Assembly: GCA_028719205.1 (NCBI GenBank)
Contig: JAQUKH010000010.1
Span: forward strand, 1 to 64,000
Direction: 5' to 3'
Length of the DNA: 64,000 bases
Source: a bacterium
GTDB lineage: Bacteria > JACRDZ01 > JAQUKH01
The notes under the pieces were generated by a model, which saw nothing but the letters and a program-made list of their open reading frames with translations, was not told the origin of the DNA and did not search any database. A program made the position numbers and the translations under genes. Position 1 is the first letter of the stretch. Each line of letters starts with the position of its first letter. Shown here piece after piece: positions 34,226 through 41,046 of this stretch.

Positions 34226-35347
34226 TCACTCGTTATTTGTTTTAATCCTTAAAAGAAAATCTTTTTTCCAGTTTTCAAAATTATCTTTCAGTATCGCTTC
34301 TCTCGCGTCCCTCATGAATTCCAGATAAAAATAAACATTATGCAGGCTTACCAGAGATAACCCCGTGATTTCGCTCATCTTGAACATATGCCGGAGATAC
34401 GCGCGGGAATGCGTGAGGCAGGTATAACATTTACATTCTTCATCGATAGGTTTGAAATCATTCTGATATTGGGAATTTTTTAAAATTACTTTACCGTTCC
34501 GTGTGAACGCGGTGCCGTTCCGGGCATTTCTTGTCGGCATTACGCAGTCAAACATATCGATTCCCAGTGATATTCCTTCAACAAGGTCTTCAGGCGTGCC
34601 GACACCCATCAGATACCGTGGTTTATTTTCAGGTAATAACGGAGCGGTATGTTCTATTATTTCATACATCGCGTCTTTAGGTTCTCCCACGCTTAACCCG
34701 CCGAGGGCATATCCTTCAAAATCAATTTCAAGAAGCTGCTGAGCGGATTCTTTTCTAAGTTCAGGGAATACACCTCCCTGAATAATACCGAATAAAGATT
34801 GTTTTCCGGCAGAGTTAGCCAGAAAATATTCCTTACATCTTTTTGCCCAGGCCGTTGTGATCTCAAGCGAATTTTGCACATGGTCAGGCGTAGAAGGATA
34901 AGGCGGGCAGTCATCGAAATTCATTATAATGTCAGCGCCTAATACGATCTGGATCTCCATAGCTTTTTCAGGGGAAATAAAATGACTGCTTCCGTCAAAA
35001 TGAGAATTGAAATGGACTCCGTCTTTCGTGATTTTCTTAAGGACATTCAGGCTGAAAACCTGGTATCCTCCACTGTCTGTCAAAATAGGCTTTTCCCAGT
35101 TCATGAATTTATGAGTGCCTCCGGCTGTTTTGATTATTTCAAGCCCGGGCCTCAGGTAAAGATGGTAGGCGTTATTTAGAATGATCTGCGAACCTATCTC
35201 AACAAGATCCCTGTTCGTTAAGGTTTTTACCGTGGCGTGGGTTCCCACAGGCATAAAAACAGGTGTTTGTATCTCGCCGTGAGCGGTTTTCATCAACCCC
35301 GCGCGCGCCATAGTTTTTTTATCTTTTTTTATAAGTTTAAATTCCAT
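34226..35347 (-). CDS. tgt: tRNA-guanine transglycosylase
   Basis: The 373-residue enzyme exchanges G34 of GUN-anticodon tRNAs for a 7-deazaguanine. TPVFMPVGT and LTDSGGYQVFSL (substrate Asp), FDDCPPYP, LGGLSVGEP, YLMGVGTPEDLVEGI, FDCVMPTRNARNG (nucleophile Asp) and the zinc site CKCYTC...H are all present. ATG 35347 (MEFKLI) is preferred to an upstream in-frame TTG at 35362. Other queuosine genes are absent. It converges on apbE with no base between the stops. Confidence 0.97.
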   Translation of the reverse strand: MEFKLIKKDKKTMARAGLMKTAHGEIQTPVFMPVGTHATVKTLTNRDLVEIGSQIILNNAYHLYLRPGLEIIKTAGGTHKFMNWEKPILTDSGGYQVFSLNVLKKITKDGVHFNSHFDGSSHFISPEKAMEIQIVLGADIIMNFDDCPPYPSTPDHVQNSLEITTAWAKRCKEYFLANSAGKQSLFGIIQGGVFPELRKESAQQLLEIDFEGYALGGLSVGEPKDAMYEIIEHTAPLLPENKPRYLMGVGTPEDLVEGISLGIDMFDCVMPTRNARNGTAFTRNGKVILKNSQYQNDFKPIDEECKCYTCLTHSRAYLRHMFKMSEITGLSLVSLHNVYFYLEFMRDAREAILKDNFENWKKDFLLRIKTNNE

Positions 35348-35379
35348 AAAATATAATCCCAAATTTTTACAATTTTATT

Positions 35380-35448
35380 GTAGGGGCTCCGATTTTATCG
35401 GAGCCCGCTTTCTTAATGTTTTTTGGGTTCGATAAATCGAACCCCTAC
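35380..35448. repeat. Composite palindromic repeat, GTAGGGG...CCCCTAC family
   Basis: Outer 7-base inverted ends GTAGGGG and CCCCTAC enclose two perfect palindromes: GGGCTCCGAT-TTT-ATCGGAGCCC (35384-35406) and GGGTTCGAT-AA-ATCGAACCC (35425-35444). It lies between the divergent tgt and rnhA genes. The core TCCGATTTTATCGGAGC is exactly repeated at 3927-3943, after ffh. Confidence 0.85.
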
Positions 35449-35466
35449 GGAAAGCTAATTTTGTTT

Positions 35467-35495
35467 TTGACAAATGAGTGAATGTAGATTATACT
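35467..35495 (+). promoter_or_regulatory. Strong promoter of rnhA-rnpB
   Basis: Perfect -35 TTGACA (35467-35472), 17-bp spacer and -10 TATACT (35490-35495). It is one of the best promoters in the window, as expected for an abundant RNA. Confidence 0.85.
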
Positions 35496-35522
35496 ATATA
35501 TATATATTAAAGGAAATATAAA

Positions 35523-36020
35523 ATGGAAACAGAAAAATTAGAAGCAGTGATAAATATCGATGGAGCCTGTTCTGGAAATCCCGGCCCTGCAGGATTGGGT
35601 GTTTTGATTTGTCATCCAAGCGGCGAAGTCTATGAAGAGATCAGTGAATATATAGGTGAGGCAACGAATAATATTGCCGAATACCGGGCTTTTATCAAGG
35701 CTTTGGAACGCGCGCGGGTTTTAGGCTTAAAAAGGGTCGCGGTTTATTCTGATTCAGAACTTCTGGTAAAACAGGTTTTAGGCGAATATAAGATAAATAA
35801 TAAAGAGATCTTAAGATTAGTGACAGAGGCGAGCGAGATCTGTAAATCATTTCAGAAATTATATTTAAAATATATTCCGCGGGAACAAAACAGCAGGGCG
35901 GATAAATTGGCGCGTTTGGCTGTAAAGAATCGTTCTATTAAAATTTCGCCAAAGACAAAAAAAGTTAACATTAAATCGCAAGCTGGACAGGCAATCGCTC
36001 CAAATATCTTTAACGGATAA
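35523..36020 (+). CDS. rnhA: Ribonuclease HI; its 3' end overlaps rnpB
   Basis: The 165-residue RNase HI has catalytic Asp in NIDGACSGNPGPAGLG, Glu in NNIAEYRAFIKAL, Asp in VYSDSELLVKQV and the last Asp in PREQNSRADKLAR. The domain ends near residue 143. The last 14 codons (SQAGQAIAPNIFNG) coincide with P1-P3 of RNase P RNA, so this tail is dictated by an RNA gene. AAAGGA precedes ATG 35523. Transcription runs straight into rnpB. Confidence 0.95.
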   Translation: METEKLEAVINIDGACSGNPGPAGLGVLICHPSGEVYEEISEYIGEATNNIAEYRAFIKALERARVLGLKRVAVYSDSELLVKQVLGEYKINNKEILRLVTEASEICKSFQKLYLKYIPREQNSRADKLARLAVKNRSIKISPKTKKVNIKSQAGQAIAPNIFNG

Positions 36021-36455
36021 TTTGGAGAGGAAAGTCCGAACACCCTGGGAGCTTAGGCTCCTTGAGGACAGGATGGCTGCTAACGACGGCTCCCCGTGAG
36101 GGGCAGGAAAGTGCCACAGAAAATATACCGCCCTGATGCAAATCGGGGAAAGGGTGAAATGGCGTCCCGATGTAAATCGGGATTTATTTTAAGGTAGAAA
36201 TATCTTAATGTAAAAGGTAAGAGCTCACCGCTCCGGTGGTAACACAGGAGGCAGGGCAAACCCCATCCGGTGCAAGATCAAATAGGTTTCGATCCCCGAT
36301 GCTACGTCGGGGTGGGAATGGTCCGTTCCCATTTTCCTTCGGGAATATTGAAACGGGTAAGATTGCTTGAGACTGATGGAAACATCAGTCCCAGAGGAAT
36401 GGTTGCCATCCCGGCGCAAGCCGGGAAACAGAATTCGGCTTACGTACAGCTTGTT
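35978..36455 (+). ncRNA. rnpB: RNase P RNA, bacterial type A
   Basis: Conserved elements appear in order: P1 CAAGCTG (35979-35985) pairing with CAGCTTG (36447-36453), a P3 hairpin CTCCAAATATC/GATAATTTGGAG, GAGGAAAGTCC (36027-36037), ACAGAAAATATACCGCC (36116-36132), AGGGTGAAATGG, GGTAAGAGCTCACCG, GTGCAAGATCAAATAGG, GGGTAAGATTGCTTGAG and CAGAATTCGGCTTACG. At about 478 nt it is longer than usual because of extra hairpins, mainly at 36163-36215 and 36293-36350. The ends are set from P1 pairing and may be off by a few bases. Confidence 0.96.
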
Positions 36456-36669
36456 ATTTTTGGAAGGGCGGTCCGCCTGAGGCGGATCGCCCTTTTTTTA
36501 CAAAAAATGCTTGCATGTTTAAAAAATCAAAACCTTCATTAGGGTCTATATCCCCCGTATAGCGCGGTGCTCCATGGAAAGCTAACGCGTAGCTTCCCAC
36601 GATCACATATTCAACTTTGTTTGAGTTGAACAACTCTAACAATTCTTTGAAGTCTTTTTGTACTTCCAC
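36454..36669 (-). pseudogene. Truncated MNT-type nucleotidyltransferase
   Basis: Starting at GTG 36669 after AAGGAGG, the first 42 residues (DFKELLELFNSNKVEYVIVGSYALAFHG then APRYTGDID) are the classic start of a small nucleotidyltransferase. The family usually continues for about 100 more residues. Here the sequence departs right after GDID near 36544, and the remaining codons read through spacer and the rnpB terminator. The gene is therefore a 3'-deleted remnant. It overlaps its partner gene by 59 bp. Confidence 0.75.
36466..36499 (+). terminator. Rho-independent terminator of rnpB
   Basis: GGGCGGTCCGCC and GGCGGATCGCCC form a GC-rich stem with a TGAG loop, followed by seven T (36493-36499). 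It lies 12 bases after the RNA. On the minus strand it is read as the end of a broken nucleotidyltransferase gene. Confidence 0.9.
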
Positions 36670-36799
36670 TAAACTGCCTCCTTAGGATTTCAACAGTTTC
36701 AACACGTTCCTGCGGAGATTTTGTTGCCCAGTGTTCCATGTCCGCGTTTTTGATAAAGTCATCGTTAATGCTGCCTTTTTTTATTATTTTTTTTATCAT
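36611..36799 (-). CDS. Small partner protein of the nucleotidyltransferase, possibly relic
   Basis: This 62-residue protein (MIKKIIKKGSINDDFIKNADMEHWATKSPQERVETVEILRRQF...RLQRIVRVVQ) resembles the small conserved protein encoded directly upstream of GDID-type nucleotidyltransferases, which I recall from many genomes without a known function. The frame is intact, but since the partner is truncated the pair is probably dead. No clear ribosome binding site is seen before ATG 36799. Confidence 0.6.
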   Translation of the reverse strand: MIKKIIKKGSINDDFIKNADMEHWATKSPQERVETVEILRRQFSGSTKRLQRIVRVVQLKQS

Positions 36800-36949
36800 A
36801 ACACATTCCTGATTTTATCCGTATAAATCATTTGTGATCCAAGGTTAAAACTATGAAGTTAATTTTAATATATTTAATTCAAATTGTCGATAAAAATAAC
36901 ATTAAAAATAGCATTGATAAAAATAATATGAAAATATTTTATTTTTTGC

Positions 36950-36977
36950 TTGACATCTAAATTATAAGGTGTAAAAT
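36950..36977 (+). promoter_or_regulatory. Promoter of the dcw cluster
   Basis: TTGACA (36950-36955), 16-bp spacer, TAAAAT (36972-36977), about 80 bp before mraZ. The -10 box overlaps the first GTGTAAAA repeat. Confidence 0.75.
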
Positions 36978-37014
36978 TTTGTACATAAGTGTAAAAGAGT
37001 GTAAAAGTGTGAAA
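36969..37014 (+). promoter_or_regulatory. Likely MraZ-binding boxes: four GTGTAAAA direct repeats
   Basis: GTGTAAAA occurs at 36969, 36989 and 36999, and GTGTGAAA at 37007, with steps of 20, 10 and 8 bp. MraZ is known to bind short direct repeats in its own promoter (TGGGN in E. coli, AAAGTG-type in mollicutes). AAGTGT and AAAAGTGTG within this array resemble the latter. Confidence 0.65.
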
Positions 37015-37057
37015 TCCAATTTCGCATGAATGGTAATCCAAAAAGGGACAGCTTAAC

Positions 37058-37489
37058 ATGTATACAGGAGAATATCATTATACTTTAGATGAAAAGGGAA
37101 GGTTGAGTATCCCCGCTAAAATGCGGCAGAATAAAAAAGCCGTCTTCATGGTTACGCGCGGCCTTGAAAAATGCCTGTTTGTATTCAATCAAAAAGAATG
37201 GAAAATCTGGGAAAAGAAAATTTTTTCGCTTCCTACCACTAAAAAAGAAGCACGTTCATTTTCGCGTTTTCTTTTATCAGGAGCCACGGAATGCGAAACA
37301 AATGAACTGGGCCGTATAAATATTCCTTTAACTTTACGCCAATACGCGGGCATTAATAAGGATGCTGTTATTATAGGAGTCGGTAACCGTATAGAGATCT
37401 GGAGTAAGGATAACTGGGCAAGTTTCTTATTGGTGGAAGAAAAGAATTTCGCGGAGGCGGCTGAAAATCTGGTTGATCTGGGTATTTAA
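37058..37489 (+). CDS. mraZ: Transcriptional regulator MraZ
   Basis: The 143-residue protein carries two SpoVT/AbrB-like swapped-hairpin domains: GEYHYTLDEKGRLSIPAKMR (about 3-22) and ATECETNELGRINIPLTLRQYAGI (about 76-99). It forms a ring that binds repeats in its own promoter and controls the dcw cluster. It is the first gene of the cluster, downstream of repeated GTGTAAAA boxes. AAAGGGA lies some 10 bases before ATG 37058. Confidence 0.96.
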   Translation: MYTGEYHYTLDEKGRLSIPAKMRQNKKAVFMVTRGLEKCLFVFNQKEWKIWEKKIFSLPTTKKEARSFSRFLLSGATECETNELGRINIPLTLRQYAGINKDAVIIGVGNRIEIWSKDNWASFLLVEEKNFAEAAENLVDLGI

Positions 37490-37515
37490 GGCTCTGTGTT
37501 GAACAAGGAGTTTTT

Positions 37516-37695
37516 GTGATCATTAAAAATACTAGAAAAGAGGATAATGTTCAAAAACCGTTCATTATATCCTGCGGCCGGCATCCTGTTAATGATTATA
37601 ATTTACAAATATCAGGGATGAATTTCCCGAGGGATTTGCATAATATTATAATAAAAGTTTCCGGACGTTTAAAAGGAAAAACATGCTGTGATTAG
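37516..37695 (+). CDS. Unrecognised 59-codon small protein between mraZ and rsmH
   Basis: GTG 37516 follows AAGGAG (37505-37510) with a 5-base gap. The frame runs 59 codons to TAG 37693-37695 and overlaps the rsmH start by 8 bp, the same arrangement as true couplings nearby. The product (IIKNTRKEDN...FIISCGRHPVNDYNLQISGMNF...VSGRLKGKTCCD) is basic, with one Cys near the middle and CC near the end, and has no membrane helix. I do not recognise it. It may be a real small protein or a leader that couples rsmH translation to mraZ. Confidence 0.55.
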   Translation: MIIKNTRKEDNVQKPFIISCGRHPVNDYNLQISGMNFPRDLHNIIIKVSGRLKGKTCCD

Positions 37696-38575
37696 TTATG
37701 CTCACGCTCCAGTGATGTTGGAAGAGGTATTAAAGCACCTGGGTTGTTTTGACGAAAATGTTTATGTGGATGGGACATTGGGAGGAGGCGGGCATGCAAA
37801 GGCAATTTTGGAAAAAATTCTCCCTCGTGGGAGACTGGTTGGGATCGATTGCGATAAAGATGGTATTTTGGCATCTGAAGGAAGTCTTAAAAATTTTCGA
37901 GAGAACTTGATAATTGTTAAAAATAATTTTCGGAATATCAGAAAAATATGGGAAGAGCTTCAGCTTCCTTTGGTTAACGGTATATTATTAGACTTGGGTG
38001 TCTCCTCATATCAGTTAAAAGAGGGGGAGAGGGGATTTTCTTTTAATCAGGATTATCCGCTGGATATGCGGCTGGACCGGGATCAGGGTATAACGGCGGA
38101 ATATCTCGTTAATCATTTATCTTATGATGAGCTTGCGAAAATAATTTTTGAATACGGTGAGGAGCGTTTTTCAAGAAGAATAGCAAAGGCAATAATTTTT
38201 GAACGTTCAAAACGTCCGATAAAAACCACCGGAGAGCTTGCCGAAATTGTAAAAACGGCGGTAGCGGGGAGGGGCAGGATACATCCCGCGACGCGGACGT
38301 TCCAGGCTTTAAGGATCGCGGTGAACGATGAGTTGAAAGCGCTGGAAGAAGGGCTTTCTGGTGCGCTGGAAATCCTTGCGGTAAAGGGAAGGATTGTAGT
38401 TTTAAGTTATCATTCTTTAGAGGACAGGATAGTAAAAAATGTGTTCAGGAATAAGGCAAAAGAGGGCGGGTTCGTTCTTATAACAAAAAAACCTATGGTC
38501 CCTTCTTTTAAGGAGACCAGGGAGAATCCAAGCAGCCGAAGCGCGAAAATGAGGGTGATTGAGAGAATAGCTTAA
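37688..38575 (+). CDS. rsmH: 16S rRNA (cytosine-1402-N4)-methyltransferase RsmH
   Basis: The 295-residue enzyme methylates C1402 in the decoding site. HAPVMLEEVLKHL, VDGTLGGGGHAKAIL (SAM loop), GILLDLGVSSYQL, FSFNQDYPLDMRLD, HPATRTFQALRIAVNDEL and VLSYHSLEDRIVK are all present. It begins with GTG 37688, inside the end of the small upstream frame. The next gene is separated by a repeat element. Confidence 0.97.
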   Translation: MISYAHAPVMLEEVLKHLGCFDENVYVDGTLGGGGHAKAILEKILPRGRLVGIDCDKDGILASEGSLKNFRENLIIVKNNFRNIRKIWEELQLPLVNGILLDLGVSSYQLKEGERGFSFNQDYPLDMRLDRDQGITAEYLVNHLSYDELAKIIFEYGEERFSRRIAKAIIFERSKRPIKTTGELAEIVKTAVAGRGRIHPATRTFQALRIAVNDELKALEEGLSGALEILAVKGRIVVLSYHSLEDRIVKNVFRNKAKEGGFVLITKKPMVPSFKETRENPSSRSAKMRVIERIA

Positions 38576-38584
38576 GAAAAAAAT

Positions 38585-38669
38585 GTCACAAGTTTATAAG
38601 TCACAACGTCACAAGTAAAGAAAAACATATTTGCTGGTGACTTGGTGACTTTGCAACTGGTGGCTTTTA
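38585..38669 (+). repeat. GTCACAAGT-type inverted repeat cluster, rsmH-ftsL gap
   Basis: GTCACAAGT, GTCACAACGTCACAAGT on the left and TGGTGACTTGGTGACTTT plus ACTGGTGGCTT on the right form a degenerate stem-loop. Related copies occupy 43611-43689 and 47308-47388. The right arm ends a few bases before the ftsL ribosome binding site. Confidence 0.85.
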
Positions 38670-38680
38670 TTAGGAGTAAT

Positions 38681-39010
38681 ATGTTCCAGGAAGGTTTTTT
38701 TTCAGGCTCTCCGGTTTTTGAGATAGCCGACAAAATAAAAAATCGCGAAGAAATAAAGACGATGATACTTACGTCTATTTTTGTTTTAGGGATCATTTCA
38801 ATTTTTCTTTTTTATATATATCAAAGGATGGAAGTGAGAGAAAAGGTTTATTCGATAAACCAGATGCAGGAAGAGCAAAAGAAATTGATAGAAGAGAACA
38901 GGTCTCTGCAGTTGGAGGTTGCGAGCCTGCGTTCGCTGGAACGTATTGAACGTATTGCGCGGGATCAGTTAGGATTAGATGTTCCCAAGGATGTACGAAA
39001 CCTGAAATAG
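38681..39010 (+). CDS. ftsL: Cell division protein FtsL
   Basis: This 109-residue protein has one transmembrane helix (about 28-48, MILTSIFVLGIISIFLFYIY), a leucine-zipper-like coiled coil (about 55-90, EEQKKLIEENRSLQLEVASL) and the terminal FtsL/DivIC motif LERIERIARDQLGLDVPKD. ATG 38681 has TAGGAG 5 bases upstream; the longer frame from TTG 38642 reads through the repeat and is unlikely. It would form the FtsQ-FtsL-(FtsB) complex; no ftsB is seen here. Confidence 0.88.
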   Translation: MFQEGFFSGSPVFEIADKIKNREEIKTMILTSIFVLGIISIFLFYIYQRMEVREKVYSINQMQEEQKKLIEENRSLQLEVASLRSLERIERIARDQLGLDVPKDVRNLK

Positions 39011-39031
39011 GGGGTCTCAGGAGGGAGATTT

Positions 39032-41029
39032 GTGCTAAGCAAAAAAATTAAATTTCGTATGGCCACTTTTTTCTGTTTAATGGGAGTGGCTATTTTTTTT
39101 ATTATCCTGCGTTTATTTCAAGTCCAGGTAATCCAGTACAGCAATTTGTCGCAAAAAGCTTCACGCCAGCACCAGAGAGTTGTTAATCTTCAGCCTAAAA
39201 GGGGTGCCATATATGACCGTAGAATGAGGGAACTGGCAGTAAGTGTTTCCATGTATTCTATTTATGCCGAACCGAGAAACATAAAAAATCCAATGGAGGC
39301 CGCGGAAATCCTGTCGGAAATACTGGAAATTGACAGTAAAAAGGTCATGGAGACCTTAACAAGCGATAAGGGCTTTGTATGGCTGGCACGCCGGGTTGAA
39401 CTCGAAAAATCTAAAAAAATAAAAGGGCTTGATATTAAAGGTATCGGTATTATAGAAGAGAATAAAAGATTTTATCCCAAAAAGGAACTATGCGCCCAGA
39501 CAATTGGTTTTGTAGGGTTGGATAGCGACGGATTGGAAAATAAAGGCCTGGAAGGCATAGAATTTTATTATGATAAATATATAAAAGGAAATCCCGGATG
39601 GATCATTACAGAGAAGGATGCCAGGGGCCGCAATATTACAGGCAATGCCGGATCTATTATCCCTTCAAGTGAAGGGAACAGCATTGTTTTGACTATTGAT
39701 GAAGTAATACAGCATATTACTGAAAGAGAACTGGAAAAAGGTATAGAAAAATATAATCCTAATTGGGGTATGGCGATCGTTATGGATCCAAAGACTTTTG
39801 AGATTCTGGCTTTGGCAAACTGGCCGTCTTATAATCCCAATAATTTTTCTGAATATCCTTCTTCTTTCAGGCGTAACCGGGCTGTTACGGATCTGTTTGA
39901 ACCCGGATCAACTTTCAAGGTCGCGGTTGCTTCGGGATTAATAGAAGATGGTATTGTCGCGCCAATGGATGAAATAGATTGCGAGCACGGGGTTTATTTT
40001 GTTTTCAACCACGCGGTTCATGACTCTCATGTTTATGATACGCTAACCTTTAAAAGGGCCATAGCGGTATCGAGTAATATAGCTATTATTAAATCAGTGC
40101 AAAATTGGAGCCCCAAAAAATTATATCAATATTTATGTTCTTTTGGATATGGTGAAAAGACCGGAATAGACCTGCCCGGAGAGGTCCCCGGCGGCATACC
40201 TTCGCCTGACAGATGGTCTAAGCTTTCTGTAGGGGCAATTCCTATAGGACAGGAAGTGTCGGTCACAGGCCTTCAATTGATCCAGCCAGTAGCTACGATC
40301 GCGAATAAAGGGATCCTTATGAAACCCTACATTGTTAAGTCTATTATTGATAAGAATGGCGTTGTGAAGGAGTTCAAGCCCAAGCCGATAAGGCGTGTAA
40401 TTTCAGAAGAAACCGCGGAGAAAATGACGGATATTTTAGAGGGAGTTGTCCAAAATGGGACCGGAAAAAGGACTTATATGACCAGTTACAGAGTTGCCGG
40501 AAAAACAGGGACCGCCAAGAAATTTGATTTTGAGCTGAAAAAATACAGCAGCGATAAACTACTTATTTCTTTTGTGGGATTCGCGCCGGTAAAAGATCCT
40601 AAGCTTTGTGTTTTGGTGGTATCAGATGAACCTAAATCGGACAGTACGGCGATTTGGGGAGAAACGATATGCGTTCCTATCGCGAGGGAAATATTCAGAG
40701 AGTCTCTCAGATATTTAAATATTCCGCAGGAGACAAAAGATATAGTCCTGAAAGATCAGGAACTTGATCCTGATTTTATGGATGAAAAGCTTGCCAATGT
40801 CAGCAAGATCCTGGAGGAAAATAAGGAAAAAATGAATTCCGCTTCTCAGGATACGGTAATGCCGAAATTATTGGGGCTGACTATGAAAGAGGCAATGAAT
40901 GTTATGTCTGCCTACCAGATCAAAATAAAATTTCAGGGAAGCGGGATAGTAGTTAAGCAGGAACCACAGCCCGGAAGTTTGATAAAGAAATTTCAGGAAG
41001 GGACTCTGTATTTCGGGGATAAAACGTAA
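39032..41029 (+). CDS. ftsI: Septal transpeptidase FtsI/SpoVD with a C-terminal PASTA domain
   Basis: The 665-residue class B penicillin-binding protein has a membrane anchor (about 10-30), a dimerisation domain with QPKRGAIYDRR, and a transpeptidase with S293TFK, S347SN and K491TGT. After about 600 it has one PASTA domain (MPKLLGLTMKEAMNVMS...VKQEPQPGSLIKK), common in Firmicutes SpoVD but not in enterobacterial FtsI. GAGGGAG stands before GTG 39032. murE, normally next, is missing; murF follows 17 bp later. Confidence 0.95.
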   Translation: MLSKKIKFRMATFFCLMGVAIFFIILRLFQVQVIQYSNLSQKASRQHQRVVNLQPKRGAIYDRRMRELAVSVSMYSIYAEPRNIKNPMEAAEILSEILEIDSKKVMETLTSDKGFVWLARRVELEKSKKIKGLDIKGIGIIEENKRFYPKKELCAQTIGFVGLDSDGLENKGLEGIEFYYDKYIKGNPGWIITEKDARGRNITGNAGSIIPSSEGNSIVLTIDEVIQHITERELEKGIEKYNPNWGMAIVMDPKTFEILALANWPSYNPNNFSEYPSSFRRNRAVTDLFEPGSTFKVAVASGLIEDGIVAPMDEIDCEHGVYFVFNHAVHDSHVYDTLTFKRAIAVSSNIAIIKSVQNWSPKKLYQYLCSFGYGEKTGIDLPGEVPGGIPSPDRWSKLSVGAIPIGQEVSVTGLQLIQPVATIANKGILMKPYIVKSIIDKNGVVKEFKPKPIRRVISEETAEKMTDILEGVVQNGTGKRTYMTSYRVAGKTGTAKKFDFELKKYSSDKLLISFVGFAPVKDPKLCVLVVSDEPKSDSTAIWGETICVPIAREIFRESLRYLNIPQETKDIVLKDQELDPDFMDEKLANVSKILEENKEKMNSASQDTVMPKLLGLTMKEAMNVMSAYQIKIKFQGSGIVVKQEPQPGSLIKKFQEGTLYFGDKT

Positions 41030-41046
41030 AAAAGGATCAATTGACA

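Noticed and set aside
36969-37014. GTGTAAAA repeats considered as a replication-origin iteron cluster or DnaA-box region
   Set aside because: They are not DnaA boxes (TTATCCACA); no dnaA, dnaN or AT-rich unwinding module is near, and the position at the mraZ promoter explains them better.
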